From positions 1,142,501 to 1,206,500 of the forward strand of contig NZ_JBBOXF010000001.1 of assembly GCF_038007465.1 (NCBI RefSeq): 64,000 nt of DNA. The letters run 5' to 3'. Within the stretch, counting starts at the first letter, position 1; every line of letters begins with the position of its first letter. The stretch comes from Sporosarcina sp. FSL K6-1508 (GTDB lineage: Bacteria > Bacillota > Bacilli > Bacillales_A > Planococcaceae). The notes below the pieces were generated by a model, which ran no database searches, was not told the origin of the DNA, and saw only the letters and a list, made by a program, of their open reading frames with translations. The position numbers and the translations under genes were made by a program. Below, piece after piece: positions 15,666-25,879 of the stretch.

Positions 15666-17744
15666 ATGGCTAGAAAATTCTCCTTAGAGAATACACGTAA
15701 TATTGGAATCATGGCTCACATCGATGCCGGTAAAACGACGACGACTGAACGTATCCTTTATTACACTGGTAAAATCCACAAAATCGGAGAAACGCACGAA
15801 GGTGCATCTCAAATGGACTGGATGGAGCAAGAGCAAGAGCGCGGAATTACAATCACATCAGCTGCTACAACAGCTGAATGGAAAGGCCACCGCGTAAACA
15901 TCATTGATACTCCTGGTCACGTAGACTTCACTGTTGAAGTTGAACGTTCCCTTCGTGTTCTTGATGGAGCTGTAACAGTACTTGACGCTCAATCAGGTGT
16001 TGAACCACAAACAGAAACGGTTTGGCGTCAAGCGACTAACTATGGCGTTCCACGTCTAGTATTTGTTAACAAGATGGACAAAACGGGTGCAGACTTCCTA
16101 TATTCTGTAGGTACACTTCGTGAACGTCTTGGAGCAAACGCGCATCCAATTCAATTGCCGATTGGTGCAGAAGATACATTCTCTGCAATCATCGATTTAG
16201 TTGAAATGAATGCAGTTTACTACGGCGATGATTCAGGTATGACTGCAGAAATCAAAGAAATTCCGGAAGAATTCCGTGCGCAAGCCGAAGAATACCGTGA
16301 AAAAATGATTGAAGCGGTTGCTGAATTTGATGAAGCCCTAATGAATAAATTCTTGGATGAAGAAGAAATTACTACCGCAGAAATCAAAAAAGCAATTCGT
16401 AATGCGACATTGGCTGTTGAATTCTATCCGGTTGTATGTGGTACTGCTTTCAAGAACAAAGGTGTTCAACTTGTTCTTGATGCTGTAGTTGATTATCTTC
16501 CATCACCACTAGATATCCCGCCTATGAAAGGAACAAATCCTGATACTGATGAAGAAGTTGAGCGTCACTCAGACGACAGCGAGCCGTTCTCGGCACTTGC
16601 ATTCAAAGTTATGACGGATCCTTATGTAGGTAAATTGACATTCTTCCGTGTGTATTCTGGTGTTCTTCAATCAGGATCATACGTTCAGAACTCTTCTAAA
16701 GGGAAGCGTGAACGCGTAGGACGTATTCTACAAATGCATGCCAACTCTCGTGAAGAAATTTCTGAAGTACATTCAGGGGAAATTGCTGCTGCAGTCGGTC
16801 TTAAAGATACAGGAACTGGTGACACACTATGTGAGGCTAGCGCACCTGTAATTCTTGAGTCTATGGACTTCCCAGAACCAGTAATCTCACTTTCTGTTGA
16901 ACCAAAAACAAAAGCCGACCAAGATAAAATGGGTATGGCTCTTGCTAAACTTCAAGAGGAAGACCCGACATTCCGCGCACATACAGACCAAGAAACTGGA
17001 GAAGTAATCATCGCTGGTATGGGTGAATTGCATCTTGACGTTCTTGTAGACCGTATGCGCCGTGAATTCAACGTTGAAGCTAACGTCGGAGCGCCACAAG
17101 TATCTTACCGTGAAACATTCCGTGCTTCAGCGGAAGTTGAAGGTAAATTCGTGCGTCAATCCGGTGGACGTGGACAGTTTGGTCACGTTTGGATTGAATT
17201 CTCTCCTAACGAAGAAGGAAAAGGATTCGAATTCATTAACAACGTTGTTGGTGGATCAGTTCCACGTGAATATATTCCTGCAGTAGAAGCTGGTATCCGT
17301 GATTCACTTGACAATGGTGTAGTTGCTGGTTATCCTTTGATCGACATTAAAGCTCGTCTATTCGACGGTTCTTATCATGATGTCGACTCCAATGAGATGG
17401 CGTTTAAAATTGCTGCATCTATGGCATTGAAAAACGCTGTATCTAAAGTTAGTCCAGTTATACTTGAGCCAATGATGAAAGTTGAAGTTCAGATTCCAGA
17501 AGAATACATGGGCGATATTATGGGTGATGTTACATCACGCCGTGGCCGTGTAGAAGGAATGGAAGCTCGTGGTAATTCACAAGTAGTTCGTGCAATGGTT
17601 CCACTTGCTAATATGTTTGGTTATGCAACATCTCTACGTTCTAATACACAAGGACGTGGTAACTTCGCAATGTCATTCGATCACTATGAAGAAGTGCCGA
17701 AATCAGTTGCTGAAGAAATTATCAAGAAAAACAAAGGCGAATAA
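15666..17744 (+). CDS. fusA: Elongation factor G
   Basis: Protein of 692 aa. The GTPase domain has P-loop AHIDAGKTTTTERILYY, switch II DTPGHVDF and NKMDKTGAD. Domain II, the III-V mimic of tRNA, and the domain IV loop GGRGQFGHVWIE follow. It drives translocation and, with RRF, ribosome recycling. SD AAGGAG is 6 bases before ATG 15666. A GC-rich palindrome lies in the 130 bases before tuf. Confidence 0.97.
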   Translation: MARKFSLENTRNIGIMAHIDAGKTTTTERILYYTGKIHKIGETHEGASQMDWMEQEQERGITITSAATTAEWKGHRVNIIDTPGHVDFTVEVERSLRVLDGAVTVLDAQSGVEPQTETVWRQATNYGVPRLVFVNKMDKTGADFLYSVGTLRERLGANAHPIQLPIGAEDTFSAIIDLVEMNAVYYGDDSGMTAEIKEIPEEFRAQAEEYREKMIEAVAEFDEALMNKFLDEEEITTAEIKKAIRNATLAVEFYPVVCGTAFKNKGVQLVLDAVVDYLPSPLDIPPMKGTNPDTDEEVERHSDDSEPFSALAFKVMTDPYVGKLTFFRVYSGVLQSGSYVQNSSKGKRERVGRILQMHANSREEISEVHSGEIAAAVGLKDTGTGDTLCEASAPVILESMDFPEPVISLSVEPKTKADQDKMGMALAKLQEEDPTFRAHTDQETGEVIIAGMGELHLDVLVDRMRREFNVEANVGAPQVSYRETFRASAEVEGKFVRQSGGRGQFGHVWIEFSPNEEGKGFEFINNVVGGSVPREYIPAVEAGIRDSLDNGVVAGYPLIDIKARLFDGSYHDVDSNEMAFKIAASMALKNAVSKVSPVILEPMMKVEVQIPEEYMGDIMGDVTSRRGRVEGMEARGNSQVVRAMVPLANMFGYATSLRSNTQGRGNFAMSFDHYEEVPKSVAEEIIKKNKGE

Positions 17745-17795
17745 TAGAATTCAACTTTGTTTCTATTTAAAATGAATTATGAGTAGATATAGGAA

Positions 17796-17819
17796 GTTAA
17801 AGGGGGGCCCCCTTTTAAC
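17796..17819 (+). repeat. 24-bp GC-rich near-perfect palindrome between fusA and tuf
   Basis: GTTAAAGGGGGG (17796-17807) is directly followed by CCCCCTTTTAAC (17808-17819). It forms a long hairpin with one wobble and a minimal loop, and no U-tract follows. It may be an mRNA processing or stability element that raises tuf expression over fusA (inference). Confidence 0.55.
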
Positions 17820-17874
17820 GCCTATAACTATATAAAAACAAAAAAACTTTTATATTTCGAGGAGGATTTCCACA

Positions 17875-19062
<1,188 letters not shown>

Positions 19063-19070
19063 TTATTATT

Positions 19071-19104
19071 AAAAAACCCCGCCCTTAGTGGTGGGGTTTT
19101 TTGT
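19071..19104 (+). terminator. Intrinsic terminator after tuf
   Basis: AAAAAACCCCGCC pairs with GGTGGGGTTTTTT around a short loop. Very strong rho-independent terminator. Confidence 0.9.
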
Positions 19105-19116
19105 TGCCTTTTTTTA

Positions 19117-19145
19117 TTGACAAAGGAAAGTCTCTCTGCTATCTT
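19117..19145 (+). promoter_or_regulatory. Candidate promoter of the NhaC-like transporter
   Basis: TTGACA 19117-19122, 17-base spacer, TATCTT 19140-19145, right after the tuf terminator. Confidence 0.5.
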
Positions 19146-19202
19146 AATACTATACTTTATTACTTTAGTTGACTAAAGAAACAAATCGCAGGAGGAATAC
19201 AA

Positions 19203-20522
19203 ATGAATGCTGTAGTTATTGCTGTAGTTGTTATGTTGATTTTAAGTCTATTGAGAGTGAACGTTGTATTGGCACTCGCTACAGGCGCTATTGTTGGCGG
19301 ATTTACAGGTGGCTTATCATTCGATGAGATAATTGAGTCGTTCACTGATGGCCTGGGTGATGGCGCAACAATTGCGCTCAGTTATGCACTACTAGGTGGA
19401 TTTGCGGTTGCAATTTCAAAGACGGGCATACCTCAACTGCTTGTAGCAGCGATGTTGCGTATTGTGAAAAAAGAAGGGCAGGCAGATCGTGCAGCTCTAG
19501 GTAAAGTGCTGATCGTGTTAATTCTTCTGGCAATGGCCTTATTTTCTCAAAATCTTATACCGATTCACATAGCATTCATACCTTTATTAGTACCTCCGAT
19601 CTTACATGTATTAAATATGTTGAAAGTAGATCGTCGTCTGATAGCGACAGTCCTAACATTCGGGTTGACGGCTCCGTATATTTTACTCCCTTATGGATAT
19701 GGATTCATCTTCCATGAAATCTTGGCCAACCAAATGGCAAGTGCAGGTTTAGCAATCGATATGGCGGACATTCCAAAAGCAATGGCGTTCCCGGTTCTTG
19801 GGTTAGTTGCGGGTCTTCTAATTGCAATCTTTTTCTCTTATCGCAAGCCAAGGGAATATGCGGACAAACAGATTGAAATCACTGAAGAAGTAGTAGTTGT
19901 CAAAACGCGTAATATTGTTTTCACCGTCATGGCTCTTATTGGTACGCTTAGCGTACAGATACCGACGCAGTCTATGATTGCAGGTGCAGTGACTGGGATT
20001 GGAATTTTATATATTACTGGAGCACTTAAGTGGAAAGAAGCAGATGGCTTAATCAATGAAGGAATGCGCATGATGGCATTTGTAGGATTTGTTATGATTT
20101 CAGCGAACGGATTTGCTGCAGTGCTTCAAGAGACGGGACATGTTATTACGCTTGTCGAATATGCAAGCTCAATTCTTGGAGATAGCAAAGGAGTGGCTGC
20201 GCTTGTCATGCTTCTTGTCGGGTTAATCGTAACGATGGGAATCGGATCCTCGTTTGCGACAATCCCAATTATTGCATCAATCTTCGTACCTCTCAGTATG
20301 GAATTCGGTTTTAGCACGTTAGCTATCATCGCACTTATTGGAACGGCGGCCGCACTTGGTGATGCAGGATCGCCTGCATCGGACTCTACGCTTGGGCCGA
20401 CTGCCGGTCTTGATGTCGATGGTCAGCATAATCATATTTGGGATACATGTGTACCTACATTTATTCACTACAATATCCCATTAATTATCTTCGGGTGGGC
20501 AACAGTCATGTTTTTTAATTAA
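19203..20522 (+). CDS. NhaC-superfamily transporter (YuiF-like Na+/H+ antiporter family)
   Basis: Protein of 439 aa with about eleven hydrophobic segments and a duplicated architecture. Polar re-entrant stretches are GLGDGATIALSYALLGGFAVAIS in the first half and GIGSSFATIPII plus GDAGSPASDSTLGPTAGL in the second. This pattern belongs to the Na+/H+ antiporter / ion transporter superfamily and looks like B. subtilis YuiF. Some of these proteins move amino acids, so the substrate is unknown. It has its own promoter and SD AGGAGG and is not part of the ribosomal units on either side. In B. subtilis a different gene occupies this gap. Confidence 0.72.
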   Translation: MNAVVIAVVVMLILSLLRVNVVLALATGAIVGGFTGGLSFDEIIESFTDGLGDGATIALSYALLGGFAVAISKTGIPQLLVAAMLRIVKKEGQADRAALGKVLIVLILLAMALFSQNLIPIHIAFIPLLVPPILHVLNMLKVDRRLIATVLTFGLTAPYILLPYGYGFIFHEILANQMASAGLAIDMADIPKAMAFPVLGLVAGLLIAIFFSYRKPREYADKQIEITEEVVVVKTRNIVFTVMALIGTLSVQIPTQSMIAGAVTGIGILYITGALKWKEADGLINEGMRMMAFVGFVMISANGFAAVLQETGHVITLVEYASSILGDSKGVAALVMLLVGLIVTMGIGSSFATIPIIASIFVPLSMEFGFSTLAIIALIGTAAALGDAGSPASDSTLGPTAGLDVDGQHNHIWDTCVPTFIHYNIPLIIFGWATVMFFN

Positions 20523-20590
20523 TAAAGTGTTCGGTCTATTGCTCACAATGTTGCAATATGAGCGTGAGGGAATTATACTAAAAAAGCTGA

Positions 20591-20634
20591 GAAAAAGAAT
20601 TCCGCCAAAAGACTTGCGTGATTCTTTTTCTTTG
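20591..20634 (+). terminator. Intrinsic terminator after the transporter
   Basis: GAAAAAGAAT (20591-20600) pairs with ATTCTTTTTC (20621-20630), then TTTG. The -35 box of the next promoter lies in its loop. Confidence 0.6.
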
Positions 20635-20642
20635 TGTATAAT
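20614..20642 (+). promoter_or_regulatory. Promoter of the S10-spc-alpha operon
   Basis: TTGCGT 20614-20619, 17-base spacer, TATAAT 20637-20642. Transcription would start about 20650 and give a leader of about 125 bases before rpsJ. Confidence 0.6.
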
Positions 20643-20649
20643 ATTGAAT

Positions 20650-20773
20650 GTTGGTCTTTGACTGCGATGAAGCGAGAGGTTGCCGACACACCAGGCCGCT
20701 TTGCCATGGCATGTGTGTGGGAAATTTTCGCGGAGAATGTCTATAACAAAATAGGCGCAAGGGAGGGAAAATA
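20650..20773 (+). promoter_or_regulatory. S10 operon leader
   Basis: Untranslated leader with a hairpin joining CACAC (20687-20691) to GTGTG (20713-20717), with GCC/GGC pairing inside. In gamma-proteobacteria L4 controls this operon through the leader; a similar role here is not shown. Confidence 0.4.
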
Positions 20774-21082
20774 ATGGCAAAACAAAAAATTCGTATTCGT
20801 TTAAAAGCATATGATCATAGAATTCTTGATCAATCAGCTGAAAAGATCGTAGAAACAGCAAAACGTTCGGGTGCTAGTGTATCGGGTCCGATTCCACTAC
20901 CGACTGAAAGAACTGTCTACACGATTCTTCGTGCGGTGCATAAATACAAAGATTCGCGCGAGCAGTTTGAAATGCGTACTCACAAACGTCTAATCGATAT
21001 CGTTAACCCGACACCACAAACTGTCGATGCTTTAATGAAACTCGATTTACCATCAGGCGTTGACATTGAAATTAAACTTTAA
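20774..21082 (+). CDS. rpsJ: 30S ribosomal protein S10 (NusE)
   Basis: Protein of 102 aa, MAKQKIRIRLKAYDHRILDQSAEKI with the long loop VSGPIPLPTERTVYTILRAVHKYKDSREQFEMRTHKR. It is part of the 30S head. It also pairs with NusB in antitermination complexes. First gene of the large ribosomal protein operon, AGGGAGG before the ATG. Confidence 0.97.
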   Translation: MAKQKIRIRLKAYDHRILDQSAEKIVETAKRSGASVSGPIPLPTERTVYTILRAVHKYKDSREQFEMRTHKRLIDIVNPTPQTVDALMKLDLPSGVDIEIKL

Positions 21083-21125
21083 TCGATACTAAATAAAACA
21101 CACATTAATTCAGGAGGTGGACTAA

Positions 21126-21755
21126 ATGACCAAAGGAATCTTGGGAAGAAAACTCGGTATGACGCAAATTTTTGCTGAAAACGGAGATCTTATCCCGGTA
21201 ACAGTGATTGAGGCTGGACAAAACGTTGTTCTTCAAAAGAAGACTACGGAAACAGACGGCTACGAATCAATCCAAATCGGATTTGAAGATAAACGCGAAA
21301 AGCTTGCTAACAAACCTGAAAAAGGGCACGTTGCAAAAGCTGATACTGCACCTAAGCGCTTCATTCGCGAATTCCGCGAATTAGACGTTTGTGGCTACGA
21401 AGTTGGTCAAGAAGTCAAAGTTGATACTTTTGCTGAAGGCGATATCGTCGACATCACAGGTACATCAAAAGGTAAAGGGTTCCAGGGTGTTATCAAGCGT
21501 CACGGATATTCACGCGGACCTATGACCCACGGATCACGTCATCACCGCGCACCAGGTTCAATCGGATCTGTTGATGCACAACGTGTATTCAAAGGTAAAA
21601 AAATGCCTGGACGTATGGGTGGCAAAACAGTAACAGTACAAAACCTTGAAATTATACGAGTTGACACTGAGCGCAACTTGCTACTAGTAAAAGGTAACGT
21701 TCCAGGATCACGCAAATCACTTCTACAAGTGCGTAGCGCAATCAAAGGGAACTGA
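21126..21755 (+). CDS. rplC: 50S ribosomal protein L3
   Basis: Protein of 209 aa, MTKGILGRKLGMTQIF. The conserved extended loop RHGYSRGPMTHGSRHHRAPGSIG reaches toward the peptidyl transferase centre. L3 is one of the first proteins to bind 23S rRNA. It lies 43 bases after rpsJ with CAGGAGGTG. Confidence 0.97.
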   Translation: MTKGILGRKLGMTQIFAENGDLIPVTVIEAGQNVVLQKKTTETDGYESIQIGFEDKREKLANKPEKGHVAKADTAPKRFIREFRELDVCGYEVGQEVKVDTFAEGDIVDITGTSKGKGFQGVIKRHGYSRGPMTHGSRHHRAPGSIGSVDAQRVFKGKKMPGRMGGKTVTVQNLEIIRVDTERNLLLVKGNVPGSRKSLLQVRSAIKGN

Positions 21756-21780
21756 TTATTAAAGGAAGGAGGAAACAGGA

Positions 21781-22404
21781 ATGCCTAAAGTATCCGTATT
21801 AAACCAGGCAGGAACTTCTGTCGGAGACATCGAACTAAATGAAGCAATCTTTGGTATCGTGCCGAACGAAGCTGTCTTATTCGAAGCATTGGTTCAACAG
21901 CGCGCTTCATTACGTCAAGGTAACCACAAAGTGAAATCCCGTGGGGAAGTAGCTGGTGGCGGACGTAAACCGTGGCGTCAAAAAGGTACAGGTCGTGCTC
22001 GTCAAGGGTCGATCAGATCACCACAATGGCGTGGAGGCGGTATCGTATTCGGTCCAGCTCCAAGAAGCTATAGCTACAAATTACCGAAGAAAGTCCGGAG
22101 GTTGGCTCTTCTTTCAGCTCTTTCTACGAAAGTTCGCGAAGAAGATATCATCGTTCTTGAAGGGCTAACATTCGATGCACCAAAAACAAAAGAGTTCATC
22201 AAAGTACTAGCTGATCTATCAATTAACAAGAAAGCGTTGATTGTAACTGCAGATCTAGATGAAACTGTGGCATTGTCCGCACGTAACATCCCTGGCATCA
22301 GTGTAGTAACAGCGACAGGCATTAACGTACTTGACCTTATTGGTCACGATAAACTAGTAATAACTAAAGCAGCAGTTCAAAAAATAGAGGAGGTGCTTGG
22401 TTAA
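21781..22404 (+). CDS. rplD: 50S ribosomal protein L4
   Basis: Protein of 207 aa. The loop GGGRKPWRQKGTGRARQGSIRSPQWRGGG lines the exit tunnel, where macrolide-resistance changes are known. The sequence here is the ordinary one. L4 represses the S10 operon in E. coli; in Bacillales that is unclear. Its stop overlaps the rplW start by one base. Confidence 0.97.
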   Translation: MPKVSVLNQAGTSVGDIELNEAIFGIVPNEAVLFEALVQQRASLRQGNHKVKSRGEVAGGGRKPWRQKGTGRARQGSIRSPQWRGGGIVFGPAPRSYSYKLPKKVRRLALLSALSTKVREEDIIVLEGLTFDAPKTKEFIKVLADLSINKKALIVTADLDETVALSARNIPGISVVTATGINVLDLIGHDKLVITKAAVQKIEEVLG

Positions 22405-22688
22405 TGGAAGCACGTGATATTCTAAAACGTCCGGTCATTACCGAGCGTACTTCTGAACAAATGGAATTCAAAAAGTACACTTTTGAAGTTGATACGCGCG
22501 CTAATAAAACACATATTAAGCAAGCTATCGAAGAAGTTTTCGGTGTTCAAGTTGATAAAGTGAACGTACAGAACTACAAAGGCAAACTTAAGCGTATGGG
22601 TAAGCACTCCGGTTATACGAACAGACGCCGTAAAGCGATTGTTACATTAACTGCTGACTCAAAAGACATCGAACTTTTCGAAATGTAA
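22404..22688 (+). CDS. rplW: 50S ribosomal protein L23
   Basis: Protein of 94 aa, MEARDILKRPVITERTSEQMEFKKYTFEVD. L23 sits at the mouth of the exit tunnel and docks SRP and trigger factor. The TAATG junction with rplD indicates coupled translation. Confidence 0.96.
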   Translation: MEARDILKRPVITERTSEQMEFKKYTFEVDTRANKTHIKQAIEEVFGVQVDKVNVQNYKGKLKRMGKHSGYTNRRRKAIVTLTADSKDIELFEM

Positions 22689-22733
22689 TTCGAACAACTA
22701 TAGATATTTAATTATATGAAGGAGGGAACACAA

Positions 22734-23564
22734 ATGGCGATTAAGAAATACAAACCTACCTCCAACGGACGCCGTAACATGACTACATCCGATTTTGCTG
22801 AGATTACTGCTGACAAACCGGAAAAATCATTGCTTGCACCGCTTAAGCGGAAAGGCGGCCGTAACAACACTGGTAGGATTACTGTTCGTCACCATGGTGG
22901 AGGCCACAAGCGCCAATACCGTGTCATCGATTTCCAACGCCGGAAAGATGGCATACCAGGACGCGTTGCTACGATCGAATACGATCCAAACCGTTCAGCC
23001 AACATTGCTCTAATCAATTACGTAGATGGAGAGAAACGTTACATCCTCGCTCCAAAAGGTTTAGTAGTTGGAGCAACGATTATGTCAGGCCCAGAATCGG
23101 ATATCAAGGTCGGTAACTCACTTCCACTTGAAAACATTCCAATGGGTACTACAATTCACAACATCGAAATGAAACCAGGTAAAGGCGGACAATTAGTACG
23201 TTCAGCAGGAACATCTGCACAACTACTAGGCCGTGAAGATAAGTACGTTATTGTACGTCTTCAATCTGGAGAAGTTCGTATGATTCTTGCAACATGCCGC
23301 GCGACAATTGGTCAAGTTGGTAATGAACAACACGAACTTATCAACATCGGTAAAGCAGGACGTTCACGTTGGATGGGTAAACGCCCAACAGTACGTGGTT
23401 CTGTCATGAACCCTAACGATCACCCACACGGTGGTGGTGAAGGTAAAACTGGTATCGGTATGAAGTCTCCAGTAACTCCGTGGGGCAAACCGACACTTGG
23501 TTATAAAACACGTAAGAAAAACAACAAATCCGACAAACTTATTGTTCGTCGTCGCAAGAAGTAA
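22734..23564 (+). CDS. rplB: 50S ribosomal protein L2
   Basis: Protein of 276 aa, MAIKKYKPTSNGRRNMT. It contains GRNNTGRITVRHHGGGHKRQYR and the C-terminal SVMNPNDHPHGGGEGK, whose histidine region lies near the peptidyl transferase centre. ATG 22734 is preferred over the in-frame ATG at 22716 because AAGGAGG (22721-22727) lies between them. Confidence 0.97.
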   Translation: MAIKKYKPTSNGRRNMTTSDFAEITADKPEKSLLAPLKRKGGRNNTGRITVRHHGGGHKRQYRVIDFQRRKDGIPGRVATIEYDPNRSANIALINYVDGEKRYILAPKGLVVGATIMSGPESDIKVGNSLPLENIPMGTTIHNIEMKPGKGGQLVRSAGTSAQLLGREDKYVIVRLQSGEVRMILATCRATIGQVGNEQHELINIGKAGRSRWMGKRPTVRGSVMNPNDHPHGGGEGKTGIGMKSPVTPWGKPTLGYKTRKKNNKSDKLIVRRRKK

Positions 23565-23624
23565 TAGTAATGCACTGCGGTTCAATGATTGGACCGTAGT
23601 ACAAACACGGAGGGAGGTTCCAAC

Positions 23625-23903
23625 ATGGGCCGCAGCTTGAAAAAAGGACCATTTGTAGACGATCATCTTATGAAGAAGGTTGAAGCACAAAAGGATTCCG
23701 AGAAAAAACAGGTTATCAAAACATGGTCACGACGTTCAACAATCTTCCCGACTTTCATCGGAATGACAATTGCTGTATACGACGGACGTAAACACGTTCC
23801 TGTCTACGTTACTGAAGATATGGTTGGTCACAAACTTGGTGAATTCGCACCTACGCGCACATACAGAGGTCATGGCGCCGACGATAAGAAAACAAGACGT
23901 TAA
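23625..23903 (+). CDS. rpsS: 30S ribosomal protein S19
   Basis: Protein of 92 aa, MGRSLKKGPFVDDHLMKKV with GHKLGEFAPTRTYRGHG. It binds the 30S head with S13 and touches A-site tRNA. ATG 23625 follows GGGAGG; the in-frame ATG at 23589 would read across that SD. Confidence 0.97.
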   Translation: MGRSLKKGPFVDDHLMKKVEAQKDSEKKQVIKTWSRRSTIFPTFIGMTIAVYDGRKHVPVYVTEDMVGHKLGEFAPTRTYRGHGADDKKTRR

Positions 23904-23922
23904 TTGAGAGGAGGTTATTCTG

Positions 23923-24267
23923 ATGCAACAAGCAAAAGCTACTGCCCGCACAGTCCGTATTGCTCCTCGCAAAGTCCGTTTGGTCGTTGATCTTATCCGG
24001 GGCAAGAAAATCGGTGAAGCTGTCGCGATTCTACGTTTGACGCCGAAAGCGGCATCTCCGGTAGTGGAAAAAGTTTTGAATTCAGCGATTGCAAATGCTG
24101 AGCATAACTATGAAATGGATGTCGAAAACCTAATTGTTAGCGAAGTTTTCGTTGACGAAGGTCCGACTATGAAACGTTTCCGTCCACGCGCACAAGGACG
24201 TGCAAGTGCAATTAATAAACGTACGAGCCACATCACATTAGTGGTATCAGAAAAGAAGGAGGGATAA
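23923..24267 (+). CDS. rplV: 50S ribosomal protein L22
   Basis: Protein of 114 aa. The N terminus is QAKATARTVRIAPRKVRLVVDLIRGK. The beta-hairpin tip FRPRAQGRASAINKRTSHI lines the exit tunnel opposite L4. It is 19 bases after rpsS and only 3 bases before rpsC. Confidence 0.96.
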   Translation: MQQAKATARTVRIAPRKVRLVVDLIRGKKIGEAVAILRLTPKAASPVVEKVLNSAIANAEHNYEMDVENLIVSEVFVDEGPTMKRFRPRAQGRASAINKRTSHITLVVSEKKEG

Positions 24268-24270
24268 TTC

Positions 24271-24930
24271 GTGGGTCAAAAAGTACATCCTAACGGTTTA
24301 CGGGTCGGTATCATCCGTGACTGGGAGTCTAAATGGTACGCAGAAAAAGACTATGCGACTCTCTTGCACGAAGATTTGAAAATCCGTGATTTCATCGAAA
24401 AACGCCTTATAGAAGCATCTGTTTCTAAAGTGGAAATTGAACGTGCTGCAAAGCGTGTTAACATCAGCATCCACACTGCTAAGCCAGGAATGGTTATTGG
24501 TAAAGGTGGTACTGAGGTCGAAACACTTCGTAAAATGTTGAACGACATCACTGGTAAACGCGTTCACATCAACATTATTGAAATTAAGCGTGCAGATCTT
24601 GATGCGAAACTAGTAGCAGAATCAATTGCACGTCAGCTAGAAACACGCGTATCTTACCGTCGTGCACAGAAACAAGCGATTCAACGTACGATTCGCTCTG
24701 GCGCTAAAGGTATTAAAACACAAGTTTCTGGACGTCTTGGCGGTGCTGACATCGCTCGGTCGGAACATTATAGTGAAGGTACTGTCCCTCTCCATACATT
24801 ACGTGCAGACATTGATTATGCACACGCAGAAGCTGACACAACATTTGGTAAGCTTGGCGTTAAAGTATGGATTTACCGTGGAGAAGTCCTTCCAGTGAAG
24901 AAGAAGAACTCTGAGGAAGGAGGCAACTAA
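24271..24930 (+). CDS. rpsC: 30S ribosomal protein S3
   Basis: Protein of 219 aa with GTG start. It has a KH domain with the GxxG-type loop (PGMVIGKGGTEVETLRKML) and the C-terminal segment with SGRLGGADIARSEHYSEGTVPLHTLRADIDY. It forms the mRNA entry channel with S4 and S5. One base separates it from rplP. Confidence 0.97.
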   Translation: MGQKVHPNGLRVGIIRDWESKWYAEKDYATLLHEDLKIRDFIEKRLIEASVSKVEIERAAKRVNISIHTAKPGMVIGKGGTEVETLRKMLNDITGKRVHINIIEIKRADLDAKLVAESIARQLETRVSYRRAQKQAIQRTIRSGAKGIKTQVSGRLGGADIARSEHYSEGTVPLHTLRADIDYAHAEADTTFGKLGVKVWIYRGEVLPVKKKNSEEGGN

Positions 24931-24931
24931 T

Positions 24932-25366
24932 ATGTTAATGCCTAAACGAGTTAAATATCGTCGTGTATTCCGTGGTAAAATGCGCGGTACTACAAAAGGC
25001 GGAGCAACAGTTCAATTCGGCGAATACGGTCTACAAGCGCTAGATTCGGCGTGGATTACTAACCGTCAAATCGAAGCAGCACGTATTTCAATGACACGTT
25101 ACATGAAACGTGGCGGTAAAGTATGGATCAACATCTTCCCGCACAAACCATATACGAAGAAGCCTCTTGAAGTCCGGATGGGTTCCGGTAAAGGTGCTGT
25201 AGAAGGCTGGGTTGCAGTTGTTAAACCTGGTAGAGTTATGTTCGAAATAGCAGGTGTATCGGAAGAAGTTGCACGTGAAGCACTTCGCCTTGCATCTCAC
25301 AAACTTCCTATCAAAACTAAGTTTGTAAAACGTGAAGAAATTGGTGGTGAATCTAATGAAAGCTAA
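24932..25366 (+). CDS. rplP: 50S ribosomal protein L16
   Basis: Protein of 144 aa, MLMPKRVKYRRVFRGKMRG, with TKGGATVQFGEYGLQAL and GSGKGAVEGWVAVVKPGRVMFE. It contacts A-site tRNA and is the target of evernimicin/avilamycin class drugs. Its 3' end overlaps rpmC by 11 bases. Confidence 0.97.
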   Translation: MLMPKRVKYRRVFRGKMRGTTKGGATVQFGEYGLQALDSAWITNRQIEAARISMTRYMKRGGKVWINIFPHKPYTKKPLEVRMGSGKGAVEGWVAVVKPGRVMFEIAGVSEEVAREALRLASHKLPIKTKFVKREEIGGESNES

Positions 25367-25556
25367 TGAAATCCGTGACTTAACAACTGCAGAGATTGAG
25401 CAAAAAGTGAAATCACTGAAAGAAGAGCTTTTCAACCTTCGCTTCCAACTTGCGACAGGTCAATTAGAAAACACTGCACGCATCCGAGAAGTTCGTAAAT
25501 CGATTGCGCGCATGAAAACAGTAATACGTCAAAGAGAAATCAGTGCAAATAACTGA
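25356..25556 (+). CDS. rpmC: 50S ribosomal protein L29
   Basis: Protein of 66 aa, MKANEIRDLTTAEIEQKVKS, two antiparallel helices ending VRKSIARMKTVIRQREI. It lies by the exit tunnel next to L23. The start at 25356 is inside rplP, and the SD is in the rplP coding sequence (GGTGG). The longer frame from 25332 is not family-like. Confidence 0.95.
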   Translation: MKANEIRDLTTAEIEQKVKSLKEELFNLRFQLATGQLENTARIREVRKSIARMKTVIRQREISANN

Positions 25557-25573
25557 TGAAGGAGGTTGCAGCC

Positions 25574-25840
25574 ATGACTGAGGAGCGTAACCAGCGCAAA
25601 GTGTATACAGGCCGCGTTGTATCCGACAAAATGGATAAAACAGTTACTGTAATGATCGAAACGCAAAAGAAACATGCTAAATACGGTAAACGTGTTAAGT
25701 ACTCTAAGAAATTTAAGGCCCACGATGAACTAAACGAAGCGAAAATCGGTGATGTTGTTCGTATTATGGAAACTCGTCCATTGTCAGCAACAAAACGTTT
25801 CCGCCTACTCGAAGTTGTCGAAAAAGCGGTCATCATCTAA
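25574..25840 (+). CDS. rpsQ: 30S ribosomal protein S17
   Basis: Protein of 88 aa, MTEERNQRKVYTGRVVSDKMDKTVTV. OB-fold primary binder of the 16S 5' domain. ATG 25574 follows GAAGGAGG; the frame is open to 25556, but the SD lies inside that extension. Confidence 0.96.
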   Translation: MTEERNQRKVYTGRVVSDKMDKTVTVMIETQKKHAKYGKRVKYSKKFKAHDELNEAKIGDVVRIMETRPLSATKRFRLLEVVEKAVII

Positions 25841-25879
25841 TAACGTTCGGAGATATAAATCCGGGAGGAGGTAGCCTCA

